Of a stretch of DNA of 64,000 nt, positions 1 to 8,768 are shown in pieces; the first letter of the stretch is position 1; each line of letters starts with the position of its first letter. The position numbers and the translations under genes were made by a program. The notes under the pieces are model-generated. The model ran no database searches. It worked only from the letters and a program-made list of their open reading frames with translations, and was not told where the DNA came from. Source of the stretch: Saccharomonospora marina XMU15 (GTDB taxonomy: Bacteria > Actinomycetota > Actinomycetes > Mycobacteriales > Pseudonocardiaceae); contig NZ_CM001439.1 in the NCBI RefSeq assembly GCF_000244955.1, positions 1,578,628 through 1,642,627 of the forward strand, in the 5' to 3' direction.

Positions 1-1
1 G

Positions 2-1366
2 ACGCCCACGCTGCTGCGACACATGCCGAACCTGAGCACGCTGGCGAACCGCGGGTGGCAGGCGAACCTCGGCACGGTGCTGCCCGCGGTGACCTGCAGC
101 GTCCAGTCCACCCTGCTGACCGGCACCATGCCCGCCGAGCACGGAATCGTCGGCAACGGCTGGTACTTCCGCGAGCTCGGCGAGGTCTACCTGTGGCGGC
201 AGCACAACAGGTTGGTACGAGGCGAGAAGGTGTGGGAAACCGCACGGGCGGCGCATCCCGGTTACACCGCGGCGAACGTGTGCTGGTGGTACGCGATGGG
301 CGCCTCCACCGACTTCACCATCACGCCGAGGCCGATCTACCACGCCGACGGCCGCAAGTCGCCCGACTGCTACGCCCGGCCACCTTCGCTGCACGACGAG
401 CTGACCGCCGAGCTCGGCCCGTTTCCGCTGTTCAACTACTGGGGGCCGACCGCGTCGATCGCGTCCACCAGGTGGATCGTCGCGGCGGCCCGCAGGTTGC
501 TCAGCAGCCCCGGACCCGACCTGCTGCTGGTCTACGTCCCGCACCTGGACTACGACCTGCAACGGTTCGGTCCGGACTCGGCCAAGGCGATGGAGGCCGC
601 GCGGGCGGTCGACGCGGAACTGGCGCCACTGCTCGCCGACGCCGAACGGCAGGGCGCGACCGTGGTGGCGCTGTCGGAGTACGGCATCACACCCGCGTCG
701 CAGCCGGTGGACATCAACAGGGCGCTGCGCCGCGAGGGACTGCTCGAGGTCTACACCCAGGACGGGATGGAATACCTGGACCCGTGGACGTCGCGGGCGT
801 TCGCGGTCGCCGACCACCAGGTCGCGCACGTCTACGTGGCCGAAGCGGCGGATGTTTCCAAGGTGGAGGCCGTTGTCGCCGGCCTGTCCGGAGTGGATGA
901 GGTGCTCGACCGCGAGCGGCAGGCACGTTACCGGATCGACCACGAGCGCGCGGGCGAACTTCTGGCCGTGGCCGAGCCGGGCGCCTGGTTCACCTACTAC
1001 TACTGGCTCGACGACGAGCGCGCGCCCGACTTCGCCAGGGGAGTGGAGATCCACCGCAAGCCCGGCTACGACCCCGCCGAGCTGTTCTTCGATCCCGCCG
1101 ACAAGCTCGCGAAGGCGAAGGCGGGGCTCAACCTGGCACGCAAGAAGGCGGGTCTGCGGTACGCGATGAACGTGGTGCCGACCGACCCGAGGTGGGTGAT
1201 GGGTACGCACGGCAGGCTGCCCGACTCCGCCGCCGACGGGCCGGTGCTGCTGTGCTCCGACCCGCAGGTTCCATCCAATGTGGCCTCCAGCGGCCGGCTG
1301 GAGGCCACCGAGGTCCGAGACCTACTGCTGCAACTGCAAGGAATACGACAGGGAGCACATCGATGA
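2..1366 (+). CDS. Type I phosphodiesterase / nucleotide pyrophosphatase family protein (5' end outside window)
   Basis: Alkaline-phosphatase-superfamily metallohydrolase expected to cleave phosphate mono- or diesters. The frame is open from base 2 without a convincing start, so the gene almost certainly begins before the window; at least 455 residues are visible. The nucleophile region reads [13 protein letters not shown], and later metal-site motifs include [15 protein letters not shown] (in place of the usual SDHG) and a C-terminal MGTHGRLPD. This divergent pattern is known from the phosphodiesterase often found with ebo gene clusters (EboF-like); that link is inferred. Its stop overlaps the next gene by ATGA, implying translational coupling. 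The substrate is unknown. Confidence 0.8.
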   Translation, partial: TPTLLRHMPNLSTLANRGWQANLGTVLPAVTCSVQSTLLTGTMPAEHGIVGNGWYFRELGEVYLWRQHNRLVRGEKVWETARAAHPGYTAANVCWWYAMGASTDFTITPRPIYHADGRKSPDCYARPPSLHDELTAELGPFPLFNYWGPTASIASTRWIVAAARRLLSSPGPDLLLVYVPHLDYDLQRFGPDSAKAMEAARAVDAELAPLLADAERQGATVVALSEYGITPASQPVDINRALRREGLLEVYTQDGMEYLDPWTSRAFAVADHQVAHVYVAEAADVSKVEAVVAGLSGVDEVLDRERQARYRIDHERAGELLAVAEPGAWFTYYYWLDDERAPDFARGVEIHRKPGYDPAELFFDPADKLAKAKAGLNLARKKAGLRYAMNVVPTDPRWVMGTHGRLPDSAADGPVLLCSDPQVPSNVASSGRLEATEVRDLLLQLQGIRQGAHR

Positions 1367-2382
1367 GCCGACCGGTTACCTTGTTCACCGGCCAGTGGGC
1401 CGATCTACCCTTCGAGAAGGTGTGCTCGCTGGCTTCCGAGTGGGGCTACGACGGGCTGGAGATCGCGTGCTGGGGCGACCACTTCGAGGTCGACCGCGCC
1501 CTTTCCGAGGACAGCTATGTGCCTGATCGCCTGGAGCTGCTGGATTCGTACGGACTGAAGGTGTGGGCGATCTCCAACCACCTCGTGGGGCAAGCGGTGT
1601 GCGACGACCCCATCGACGAACGCCACCGCAACATCCTGCCTTCGCGGATCTGGGGTGACGGCGAGCCGGAAGGGGTCCGGCAGCGCGCCGCCGCCGAGGT
1701 CGCCGACACCGCGAGGGCCGCGGCCAAGCTCGGAGTGGACACCGTTGTCGGGTTCACCGGCTCCAAGATCTGGAAGTACGTCGCGATGTTCCCGCCGGTG
1801 TCGCAGCAGCTGATCGACGACGGCTACGCCGACTTCGCGGGGCGGTGGAACCCCATCCTGGACGTGTTCGACGAGGTCGGTGTGCGCTTCGCCCACGAGG
1901 TGCACCCTTCCGAGATCGCATACGACTACTGGACAACCAAGCGGGCGCTCGAAGCCGTCGGTCACCGCCCCGCGTTCGGCCTGAACTGGGACCCCTCGCA
2001 CTTCGTGTGGCAGGACCTCGACCCGATCGGTTTCATCCTCGACTTCGCCGACCGCATCTACCACGTCGACTGCAAGGACACCAGGAAGCGCTTCGACGGC
2101 CGCAACGGCAGGCTCGGTTCCCACCTGCCGTGGGCGGACCCGCGCAGGGGCTGGGACTTCGTGTCCACAGGTCACGGTGACGTGGACTGGGAGGGCGCGT
2201 TCCGCGCGCTGAACGCGATCGGCTACAGCGGCCCGATCTCCGTGGAATGGGAGGACGCGGGCATGGACCGGCTGCGTGGCGCGGCCGAGGCCGTGACCTA
2301 CATCAAGAACGTGCTTTTCGACAAACCAGCGGCGACATTCGACGCCGCGTTCAGCACCGAAGGGAATTCGAGTGATGGATGA
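1363..2382 (+). CDS. Sugar phosphate isomerase/epimerase (xylose-isomerase-like TIM barrel)
   Basis: A 339-residue protein of the AP-endonuclease-2/xylose-isomerase-like TIM-barrel family (IolE/Hps-like), expected to isomerise or epimerise a sugar phosphate or inositol derivative with a divalent metal. Visible motifs are [15 protein letters not shown] near the N-terminus, [13 protein letters not shown] (metal-binding E and H), [17 protein letters not shown] and the C-terminal SVEWED, a complete set of barrel-end acidic and histidine ligands. The ATG at 1363 overlaps the upstream stop (ATGA) and has AGGGAG about 8 bp upstream. It is cotranscribed with the phosphodiesterase and the following Tat-exported paralogue. 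The substrate cannot be named. Confidence 0.85.
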   Translation: MSRPVTLFTGQWADLPFEKVCSLASEWGYDGLEIACWGDHFEVDRALSEDSYVPDRLELLDSYGLKVWAISNHLVGQAVCDDPIDERHRNILPSRIWGDGEPEGVRQRAAAEVADTARAAAKLGVDTVVGFTGSKIWKYVAMFPPVSQQLIDDGYADFAGRWNPILDVFDEVGVRFAHEVHPSEIAYDYWTTKRALEAVGHRPAFGLNWDPSHFVWQDLDPIGFILDFADRIYHVDCKDTRKRFDGRNGRLGSHLPWADPRRGWDFVSTGHGDVDWEGAFRALNAIGYSGPISVEWEDAGMDRLRGAAEAVTYIKNVLFDKPAATFDAAFSTEGNSSDG

Positions 2383-3241
2383 CAACGCTATGAACGGGCT
2401 CTCGCGGCGGCACCTGCTCCGCACGGCGGCGGCGGGCGCGGCTGCCGTCGGGCTCACCGCGGCGCTGCCCGCCACCGCGGCTGCCGTGGACCATCCGCGC
2501 ACCAGGCGGATCCCGAAGGATCGGATCAGCATCCAGCTGTACACGCTGCGGGACGTGCTGCGGGAGGACACCGAGGGCACCCTCGAGGCGCTTGCCGACA
2601 TCGGCTACCGCTCGGTGGAACTCGCGGGGACCTACGGGCGTTCGGCCACCGAGTTCCGTGCCCTGCTCGACCGTTACCACCTTCGCGCCACCTCGGCACA
2701 CGTCGGCTTCGACGGGGCGGACGTCGACCAGTTGATCGAGGACGCCAGGATCATCGGCTACAGCGTCGCCGACTGCGCATGGGCGAACTATCCGACGATC
2801 GAGGAGTGGACGGCGTTCGCGCAGCGACTCGACCGCGCGGGCGAGGCGTTCCGGAAGGCGGGCATCGCGTACGGCTACCACAACCACGCGCACGAGTTCC
2901 AACCCATCGACGGCGTGCGGCCCATGGATGTGATCGCCGAGAACACCGATCCTCGCAACATCCACTTCGAGTACGACCTGTACTGGGTAGTCACCGGTGG
3001 TGCGGACCCGGTGCGGGAGTACTGGCGCAGGTTCGGCAGGGTACGGCAGTTCCACGTCAAGGACAGGGCTGCCGACGGCTCCTTCGCGGACCTGGGCGAG
3101 GGAACGATCGACTTCCCCGAGATCTTCGCGAGGACCTGGCGGGGGCCGATGAAGCAGTACATCGTGGAGAACGACCAGCCCCGCGACGCGCTGCGCAGCG
3201 CGCAGGTCGGTTTCGACTACCTTTCCAACGTGCGGTTCTGA
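2375..3241 (+). CDS. Tat-exported sugar phosphate isomerase/epimerase-like protein
   Basis: A 288-residue secreted TIM-barrel protein of the same superfamily as the preceding gene. The N-terminus has a twin-arginine signal ([18 protein letters not shown] followed by an Ala-rich segment and an AxA-type site near residue 33), so it should be exported folded, probably with bound metal. Core motifs are [21 protein letters not shown] and YIVENDQP. It starts inside the preceding gene (GTG 2372 or ATG 2375; AAGGGA lies at 2360-2365), so it belongs to the same operon. Extracytoplasmic members often sit with sugar dehydrogenases; none is seen here. Substrate unknown. Confidence 0.85.
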   Translation: MDDNAMNGLSRRHLLRTAAAGAAAVGLTAALPATAAAVDHPRTRRIPKDRISIQLYTLRDVLREDTEGTLEALADIGYRSVELAGTYGRSATEFRALLDRYHLRATSAHVGFDGADVDQLIEDARIIGYSVADCAWANYPTIEEWTAFAQRLDRAGEAFRKAGIAYGYHNHAHEFQPIDGVRPMDVIAENTDPRNIHFEYDLYWVVTGGADPVREYWRRFGRVRQFHVKDRAADGSFADLGEGTIDFPEIFARTWRGPMKQYIVENDQPRDALRSAQVGFDYLSNVRF

Positions 3242-3264
3242 CCCCGCGAAAGGTCGAGGGTGTT

Positions 3265-3283
3265 CGGCAGTCCCGGCCTGCCG
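3265..3283. terminator. Possible bidirectional terminator hairpin
   Basis: CGGCAG and CTGCCG form a 6-bp stem with a 7-base loop in the 64-bp gap between two convergent genes. There is no T-tract on either strand, as is common for actinobacterial terminators. Assigned from position and symmetry only. Confidence 0.35.
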
Positions 3284-3305
3284 TCCACTCCCGACCCGAA
3301 CCGGC

Positions 3306-4934
3306 CTACCACGAAGGCGGTTGTGACGCCGGCCGGTAGCGCGGTGGTCGAAGTTCGGAGACGCGCAGTCGCAACGGCAGTTCGAGATCTTCCAGCGCGG
3401 GCGGCTCGACCCGCCGCCGCACCGGACGTAGCAGCATGAACCCCAGGATCGCGACGAGCGCCAGCAGGCCTGCGTTGACCAGCAGCGCCGTTTCCAGCCC
3501 TGTCACGTAGGCCTCCTTGGCCGCCTCGACCACGTCCGGCCGTTGCCCCGGCGGGAGCGAGTTCAACAGCCGGGCGCCGGTTTCGCTGTCGGACAGCAGC
3601 CCGTCGAGCGCGTGCCGCTGCTCCACGCTGAAGTAGGCGTCCGGTCCCAGCAGCAGTGCGTCGCGCATCCGCCACTCGACGGCGACGAGCACCGCACTGG
3701 TGGCGGTGATGCCGACGACGCTTCCGATCTGCCGGGCCTCCATGGTCAGGCCCGCGACGACACCCTCCTCCGCCTCCGGCGCGGCGATCATCGTGCTGGC
3801 CGAACTAGGGGTGTACACGAAAGCGGCAGCGGTGCCGAACGCGAAGAACAGCGGGATGAGCAACACGTCCTGGTAGCGCTGCACGCCGGAAGCCGTGAAG
3901 ATCAGCGTGACCGCCGCGACCGCGAGCCCGCCGACGACCAGCCACGCGGCCATGCCGCGGTCTGTCAGCCAACCGGCCAGTGAGGAGAACAGCGGCGGAC
4001 CGATCCCGGACGCCAGCAGTAACAGGCCCGCGGCGAGCGGGTCCAGTTCGAGCACCTGCTGCGCGTAGAGCATCAGGTAGACACTGAACCCGATCGCCGC
4101 CCATTGCATGGCCGCCAGGCACACCACCGAGCCGGTGACCGCGCGCTTGCGCAGCAGATCCACCCGCAGCAACGGAGCTTTCGCGCGACGTTCGGCGAAC
4201 CCGAACGCGACGAGCGTGGCCACACCGGCCGACAGCAGCGTGAAGGTCCGCCAGTCGAAGCCCCAGTACCCCGCCTGCTCGCTGCCCACGGCGAGCATGG
4301 TGAGCCCGGCCGCGAGCAGTACCAGCCCGCGCAGGTCCAGCGATTTCGCTCGCGGAACGCGCGTCTCGACCATGTACCGCCAGGCCAGCAGCACCAGCAG
4401 CGCACAGACCGGCGCGATCGGCAGGAACAACCATCGCCAGCTCGTCAACTGCACCACGGCGGCCATGCCGAGTGGCGCGCTGAGCGTCGCCAGCGTGATA
4501 CCCGCCGACAACACCCCGATCGCCCAGCCCTTGGAGTCCTCGTCGAAGGCCTCGGTGACGTTGGCCAGCGCGAGCGGAGCACCGATCGCGATCATGAGGC
4601 CCTGCCCGACCCGGCCCGCGACAAGCAGGGTCTCCCCCGGCGCCAGCCCGCACAACGCGGAAGCCAGCCCGAACCCGGTGACGCTGACGAGGAACATCCT
4701 TCGCCTGCCGAAGAGGTCGCCGAGCCTGCCGCCGATCAGCACCAGCGAGGCCAGTGGCAGCAGTGCTCCCGCGATCACCCAGTTCACCGCGGATCGGCTG
4801 ACGTCGAACTCGCGTTGAATCTCCGGCAGTGCGACGGAGACGCTGGACAGCGTGGCGAACATCATCCCGTTGCTGATGACGGAGGCCGCCATGATCGCCT
4901 GCTGCCGCCGCGTCATCTGGCCGAGGAGCGCCAC
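3306..4934 (-). CDS. DHA2-type MFS drug/H+ antiporter (EmrB/QacA family)
   Basis: A 542-residue polytopic membrane protein with about 14 hydrophobic helices, the usual size and topology of the DHA2 (14-TMS) multidrug antiporter family. Motif A after helix 2 reads GGRLGDLFGRRRMF; helix 5 carries the antiporter-type segment GAPLGMAAVV. An extended soluble tail of about 45 residues is Arg/Pro/Leu-rich. The start ATG at 4934 gives the expected short cytoplasmic N-terminus. It stands alone, convergent with the isomerase operon, with no TetR-type regulator beside it, so neither inducer nor substrate can be predicted. Confidence 0.9.
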   Translation of the reverse strand: MALLGQMTRRQQAIMAASVISNGMMFATLSSVSVALPEIQREFDVSRSAVNWVIAGALLPLASLVLIGGRLGDLFGRRRMFLVSVTGFGLASALCGLAPGETLLVAGRVGQGLMIAIGAPLALANVTEAFDEDSKGWAIGVLSAGITLATLSAPLGMAAVVQLTSWRWLFLPIAPVCALLVLLAWRYMVETRVPRAKSLDLRGLVLLAAGLTMLAVGSEQAGYWGFDWRTFTLLSAGVATLVAFGFAERRAKAPLLRVDLLRKRAVTGSVVCLAAMQWAAIGFSVYLMLYAQQVLELDPLAAGLLLLASGIGPPLFSSLAGWLTDRGMAAWLVVGGLAVAAVTLIFTASGVQRYQDVLLIPLFFAFGTAAAFVYTPSSASTMIAAPEAEEGVVAGLTMEARQIGSVVGITATSAVLVAVEWRMRDALLLGPDAYFSVEQRHALDGLLSDSETGARLLNSLPPGQRPDVVEAAKEAYVTGLETALLVNAGLLALVAILGFMLLRPVRRRVEPPALEDLELPLRLRVSELRPPRYRPASQPPSW

Positions 4935-5018
4935 ACCCGGATGCTACGAACGCTCGGCCGTGCACGCAGTCCGCCTGCACGCGATCGGGTAGACCGGCTG
5001 CCGCGGTGTGCGGCCTGC

Positions 5019-5939
5019 TCAGCCGCTCGCCCGCTGCGGCGACCGAGGCAGCAGGCCGTTACCGCGCAGCAGCCACACCGCCTGCACGGTGGCGTAGCCG
5101 CGCCATTCCAGGCGGGCGGCGGGGGAGTAGCTGGCGAAATCGACCGGCCAGCCACCGTCGCTTTGTTGCCGTCGCGCCAACGCGTCCAGTTCCGCTTCGA
5201 CGATCCCTGAGCCGAACAGTTCCCGTGACGGCATGCCTGGCAGCGGGGAGAAGTCGAGTGGTCGCATGAACTCCTCCTCGGTTCCACCTCGCACGTGCAC
5301 CAGCCCGTCGGCAGGGATGTGCCGCGCCAGCGGTGCGAGCAACTCCTCGGCACGGGCGGGCGCGCCCGCGTGCAGTTCATCGACGAAGCGCACTGCGAAT
5401 GCCAACTCGATCGCGTGCGGGCTGCCGTCGCGCACGGCCCGGATCGCGGACTCGCAGTAATCCGTCACGCGGGCCAGCCACGGATGCGCGGCCACCTCGG
5501 GATCGTGCCGTGCCACCCGGTGAGCGTTCGCCGCGACGATCGCCGAGATCTGCAACGACGACCTGTTCGGGTCGGCCGCCAGCCAGAACGGCGCGCACCC
5601 TGCCGGGTTGGCGACCGGGAGCGCGAACGGCAACCCGCCGTCGGCGAGTGTCACGCCCGCCAGCCAGTCGCACAGCCGCGCGGCGTGAACACTCCTGGCG
5701 GGCGCGATGTCGGCGAACACCTCGAACGCGTGCAGCGCGCAGGCGGGCTGGCTGTGCCTCGCCCGCAGGTCGGGTTCGAGGCCGTTGCCGAAACCGCCGT
5801 CGGCGTTGCGGTAACCGAGCAGGGCGCTCACCGCGGCCTGCTCGTCACCGACGCCGAGCAGCAGGCGCAGCCGGTGCCGGTCGAGCAGGCGGGCGTGGGT
5901 GTCGAGGAAGGTCTCGGCGGCAGCGAAATCGATGGTCAT
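5019..5939 (-). CDS. Prenyltransferase/squalene-oxidase-repeat (alpha/alpha toroid) protein
   Basis: A 306-residue protein with terpene-cyclase-type alpha/alpha repeats. QW-like segments (GYRNADGGFGNGLEPD near residue 45 and QQSDGGWPVDFASYSP near the C-terminus) are visible. The DXDD acid motif of squalene-hopene cyclase is absent, so cyclase activity is not supported. Such stand-alone toroids are common in actinobacteria and uncharacterised. The ATG at 5939 (MTIDFAAAE) is preferred over an upstream in-frame start, which would add a low-complexity Arg/Pro stretch overlapping the neighbour. Function unknown. Confidence 0.7.
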   Translation of the reverse strand: MTIDFAAAETFLDTHARLLDRHRLRLLLGVGDEQAAVSALLGYRNADGGFGNGLEPDLRARHSQPACALHAFEVFADIAPARSVHAARLCDWLAGVTLADGGLPFALPVANPAGCAPFWLAADPNRSSLQISAIVAANAHRVARHDPEVAAHPWLARVTDYCESAIRAVRDGSPHAIELAFAVRFVDELHAGAPARAEELLAPLARHIPADGLVHVRGGTEEEFMRPLDFSPLPGMPSRELFGSGIVEAELDALARRQQSDGGWPVDFASYSPAARLEWRGYATVQAVWLLRGNGLLPRSPQRASG

Positions 5940-5994
5940 GAGCCGAATCGTGCCCGCGAGCATGGGCGGGCGTCTTGAACGGATCGGACGCGGC

Positions 5995-6450
5995 TCACCG
6001 TTTCTGCCGTTGCTGCTCGCTGCGGGCGGACGCGCCCGGCGGCCGCGGGCGGCCGGTGGCATTGGGCGCACGAAGCAGAGACCGTGCCACCCGGTCGGGG
6101 TCGTCGACCGCCAGTGTCAACTCGTGGTGCCGCACGCCCACCGGCTCGTGACCGTGCACCGGTTCGCGGAAGATCAACGTCACCTGACCCGGCCGCGCAC
6201 GCACCGCCGCGAGATTGGACCGCGGAGTGCGAAACCACCACGGCCCGTAGTGCACCTCGATGGCGTCGGTCTCCACCCGCAACTGCCCGACGACGGGCAG
6301 CACCAGGTGCAGCGGTCCGGCGAAGGTGAATTCGAACGATGCCGCCCCGTGCGATCCCGGAAGGTGGTCCCGGGCGACCCGGCTCAGGTCCGGCACCGAG
6401 CAGGCCTGCCTGCGAAGCTGGCCTGCCCAACGCCGGTTGTGTGACGTCAT
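5995..6450 (-). CDS. Conserved hypothetical protein (151 aa)
   Basis: A small, soluble, Arg-rich protein with no recognised domain. A central beta-rich stretch (FEFTFAGPLHLVLPVVGQLRVETDAIEVHYGP) could form a small barrel, and the C-terminal 25 residues are Pro/Arg/Ser-rich and probably disordered. The ATG at 6448-6450 is chosen over a start 33 bp upstream because a SigB/SigF-like promoter (GGTT-N15-GGGTAC, 6461-6485) would otherwise lie inside the coding region. It ends 55 bp upstream of the toroid gene on the same strand. No function is proposed. Confidence 0.6.
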   Translation of the reverse strand: MTSHNRRWAGQLRRQACSVPDLSRVARDHLPGSHGAASFEFTFAGPLHLVLPVVGQLRVETDAIEVHYGPWWFRTPRSNLAAVRARPGQVTLIFREPVHGHEPVGVRHHELTLAVDDPDRVARSLLRAPNATGRPRPPGASARSEQQRQKR

Positions 6451-6460
6451 ATCGGACCAG

Positions 6461-6485
6461 GTACCCGACTTCGGCCGAAGCAACC
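6461..6485 (-). promoter_or_regulatory. SigB/SigF-like promoter candidate for the 151-aa hypothetical gene
   Basis: On the minus strand GGTT (6485-6482) is followed after 15 bp by GGGTAC (6466-6461), 10 bp before the ATG. This resembles the SigF/SigB consensus (GTTT-N15/16-GGGTA), with a weaker -35 than the other sites in this window. Confidence 0.4.
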
Positions 6486-6504
6486 GTGGTGAGTTCGACG
6501 GCGC

Positions 6505-6891
6505 TCAGACCGTGTCGGTAAGGGCAGATTCCAGCGTGGGATGTAGTCGCAGCGCGCCCTGCAGGCCCGCGGCCTCCACCGGCCTGCGTACCGCGCGCCT
6601 GGCGGAAACCACCCGCAGTTGCGTGCCCTTTTCCTCGGCGATCCTGCTCACTTCGAGCAACACCGCCAGCCCGGACGAACCGATGAAACTCACCTCGGAG
6701 AGGTCGGCGACGAGCGGATGAGGTGGCTGTGTGGCGGCCAACGCCTGCCGCAGTTCCCGTTCGAGCCCGCCGCCGGTGCTCAGGTCGATCTCCCCGTGCA
6801 CCTTCACGATGACGGTCTGTCCACGCCGCTGGGTGCGTACGTCCAGGGCCTGGGTGTGCAGCGGAATGTCGGAGTGTGATAGCTCGGGCAC
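6505..6891 (-). CDS. STAS-domain anti-sigma factor antagonist
   Basis: A 128-residue single STAS domain (SpoIIAA/RsbV family), which in partner-switching systems binds an anti-sigma kinase and releases a sigma factor. The core reads VIVKVHGEIDLSTG, LVADLSEVSFIGSSGLAVLLE and ALRLHPT. The phosphorylatable loop is GSSGL; the usual Asp before the Ser pair is Gly. The GTG at 6891 with GGAGGT just upstream is the likely start, although the spacing is short. A degenerate anti-sigma-type ATPase is encoded 19 kb away (25652-26095), and SigB/SigF-like promoters are frequent in between; a direct link is speculative. Confidence 0.85.
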   Translation of the reverse strand: MPELSHSDIPLHTQALDVRTQRRGQTVIVKVHGEIDLSTGGGLERELRQALAATQPPHPLVADLSEVSFIGSSGLAVLLEVSRIAEEKGTQLRVVSARRAVRRPVEAAGLQGALRLHPTLESALTDTV

Positions 6892-6987
6892 GGCACCTCC
6901 AGCGGTGAGTGCGCTGTTCGAGGATGGCCGTCGTGGCCGCTGGCTGTTTAACCGCCCGACGGAACCTGAGCGTAGCGAGAACGGTCC

Positions 6988-7001
6988 GGGGTGCAAACCC
7001 C
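6988..7001. repeat. Short inverted repeat upstream of the CBS gene
   Basis: GGGGT-GCAA-ACCCC, a perfect 5-bp stem, lies in the 165-bp divergent region between the STAS and CBS genes. A GGGTAT hexamer follows at 7010-7015 without a good -35 partner. It could be an operator or part of a promoter. Confidence 0.3.
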
Positions 7002-7056
7002 GTGGGGCCGGGTATTCCCCGAACGGACATGTCGACGACACAGGGAGTGACCCACC

Positions 7057-7440
7057 GTGACGACTTCTACCAAGGTGCGCGACATCATGACCAGCGATCC
7101 CAAGTTCGTGGACACCAGCGAGGCGGTGTCCGAGGTGGCTCGGATCATGGCTCGAAGCAACGTGGGGGCGCTGCCCGTACGGGGCGAGGACAACCGGCTC
7201 AAGGGCATCGTCACCGACCGCGACATCGTGGTGAAGGTGCTCGCGGAGGGCAAGGACCCGATGGCCGTGCACGTCGGCGAACTCGTCGAGGGGGAGCTGC
7301 ACACGGTGCGCCCTGACGCCGACGTGGAGGAAGCGCTCGAGCAGATGTCCCGGCACCACGTGCGGCGGCTGCCGGTGATGGACGGTCCGGAACTCGTCGG
7401 GATCGTCTCGGAGGTGGACGCGGCACGCGGCAGGTCCTGA
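7057..7440 (+). CDS. CBS-domain pair protein
   Basis: A 127-residue protein consisting only of two CBS motifs (a Bateman module) that usually bind adenine nucleotides. CBS1 spans about residues 7-62 (VRDIMTSDP, VGALPV, LKGIVTDRDI) and CBS2 about 70-125 (LHTVRPDADVEEAL, RRLPVMDG, LVGIVSEVD). The GTG start at 7057 has AGGGAG about 10 bp upstream. Such stand-alone proteins (the Hrp1 type in mycobacteria is an example) are often induced by hypoxia or stress. It is divergent from the STAS gene. Confidence 0.9.
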   Translation: MTTSTKVRDIMTSDPKFVDTSEAVSEVARIMARSNVGALPVRGEDNRLKGIVTDRDIVVKVLAEGKDPMAVHVGELVEGELHTVRPDADVEEALEQMSRHHVRRLPVMDGPELVGIVSEVDAARGRS

Positions 7441-7445
7441 ACCCG

Positions 7446-8768
7446 TCACCGTCGCGGCTTGCCGAGCCCGTGGTAGGCGAAGCCCGCTTCGGACAACTCG
7501 TCGGGATCGAGCAGGTTGCGGGTGTCGACCACGGTCGCGTGGTCGGTGAGCTGGGCCAGCTGCGGCCAGTTGAGTTCGCGAAACTGCGGCCACTCGGTGA
7601 GCACGACGACGGCCGCGGCGTCCTTGGCCACCAGGGCGGGCTCGTCGACGAGCTGGATGCGTCCCAGATCCTTCGACCGCCGGATGCCGGGGTCGTAGCC
7701 GGTCAACGACGCGCCCTCGTCGGCGAGCCGCTCGGCCACCGCGAGCGCGGGTGAGTCACGCAGGTCGTCGGTGCCCGCCTTGAACGTCAGCCCCAGCAGT
7801 CCCAGCCGAATGCCGCGCAAGCTGCCTTCCGCCGAGCCGGTCACGGCAAGCCGCACCTTGCGCACCACGCGTTCGTGCTGGTGGAAGTTGGCCGCGACCG
7901 CGTCGGAGAGCATGGCGAAGTCGACCCCGGCGCGCTCGGCAGCGTGCAGCAGCGCGCTGGTGTCCTTGGGCAGGCAGGAGCCGCCCCAGCCGGGACCGGG
8001 CGCGAGGAACGCGGGGCCGATCCGGTCGTCGAGCCCCATCGCGTGCGCGACGTGAGCGATGTCCGCGCCGTGGTGCTCGCACAGTTCGGCGAGGACGTTC
8101 ACGTACGACAGCTTCAGCGCGAGGAACGCGTTGCTCGCGTACTTGGCCAGTTCCGCGCTGGCCGGATCGGTGCGGATCACCGGCGCGTCGAGGCCGCGGT
8201 AGAGCCTGCCGACCCGGTCGGCGGCTTCCGGCCGGGTCGCGCCGAGCACGATGCGGTCGGGGTGCAGGAAGTCCCATGCCGCGTGCCCCTCTCGGAGGAA
8301 CTCCGGGTTGCTGACCGAGGCGACGCCGAGCAACTCCTCGGTGCGGGCGGTGGTGCCGACCGGCACCGTGGACTTCACCGCGACCACTGCCCGTGGGTCG
8401 AGGGTGTGGCGCAGCGCCTGCAGTGCAGCGTCGAACGCGGCCAGGTCCACCGTGCCGTCGCTTCGTGCGGGTGTGGGCACGCACAGCAGCACCACATCGC
8501 AACGGGCAAGCGATGCCAGTTCACTGGTGAAGCGCAGCCTGCTTGCGCTGATGCCCTCGCTCACCAGTCGAGGCAACTGCGGTTCGGCGATGGGAACCCG
8601 CGCCTCGCGCAGCGCGGCCACCTTCGCGGTGTCGACGTCGACGCAGGTGACCGTGTGCCCCAGCCGGGCGAGGCAGGCAGCGCTGGTGAGCCCGACGTAC
8701 CCGGCACCGACCACACCGACGTGGCTGTTCGCGGCGCCTTCGACCGGTCGCTCAGGCTTGTCGGACAT
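7446..8768 (-). CDS. UDP-glucose/nucleotide-sugar 6-dehydrogenase
   Basis: A 440-residue NAD-dependent dehydrogenase that oxidises a UDP-hexose to the uronic acid, most likely UDP-glucose to UDP-glucuronate. The N-terminal Rossmann motif is VGVVGAGYVGLTSAACLA, the catalytic cysteine lies in GPGWGGSCLPKDTSAL, and the C-terminal NAD/UDP domain has GLTFKAGTDDLRDSPAL. It is the last gene of the heptose operon, overlapping the GT9 gene upstream by 17 bp, with a strong GGAGGT ribosome site. UDP-glucuronate could supply the UDP-xylose-synthase-like enzyme encoded just upstream of this operon (16601-17575). Confidence 0.92.
   Translation of the reverse strand: MSDKPERPVEGAANSHVGVVGAGYVGLTSAACLARLGHTVTCVDVDTAKVAALREARVPIAEPQLPRLVSEGISASRLRFTSELASLARCDVVLLCVPTPARSDGTVDLAAFDAALQALRHTLDPRAVVAVKSTVPVGTTARTEELLGVASVSNPEFLREGHAAWDFLHPDRIVLGATRPEAADRVGRLYRGLDAPVIRTDPASAELAKYASNAFLALKLSYVNVLAELCEHHGADIAHVAHAMGLDDRIGPAFLAPGPGWGGSCLPKDTSALLHAAERAGVDFAMLSDAVAANFHQHERVVRKVRLAVTGSAEGSLRGIRLGLLGLTFKAGTDDLRDSPALAVAERLADEGASLTGYDPGIRRSKDLGRIQLVDEPALVAKDAAAVVVLTEWPQFRELNWPQLAQLTDHATVVDTRNLLDPDELSEAGFAYHGLGKPRR

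Noticed and set aside
1405-3055. Minus-strand frames opposite the isomerase genes
   Set aside because: No conserved motifs or ribosome sites; the plus-strand genes have complete family signatures.
7010-7015. GGGTAT upstream of the CBS gene as another stress promoter
   Set aside because: No acceptable -35 box at 14-17 bp; kept only as a note beside the inverted repeat.
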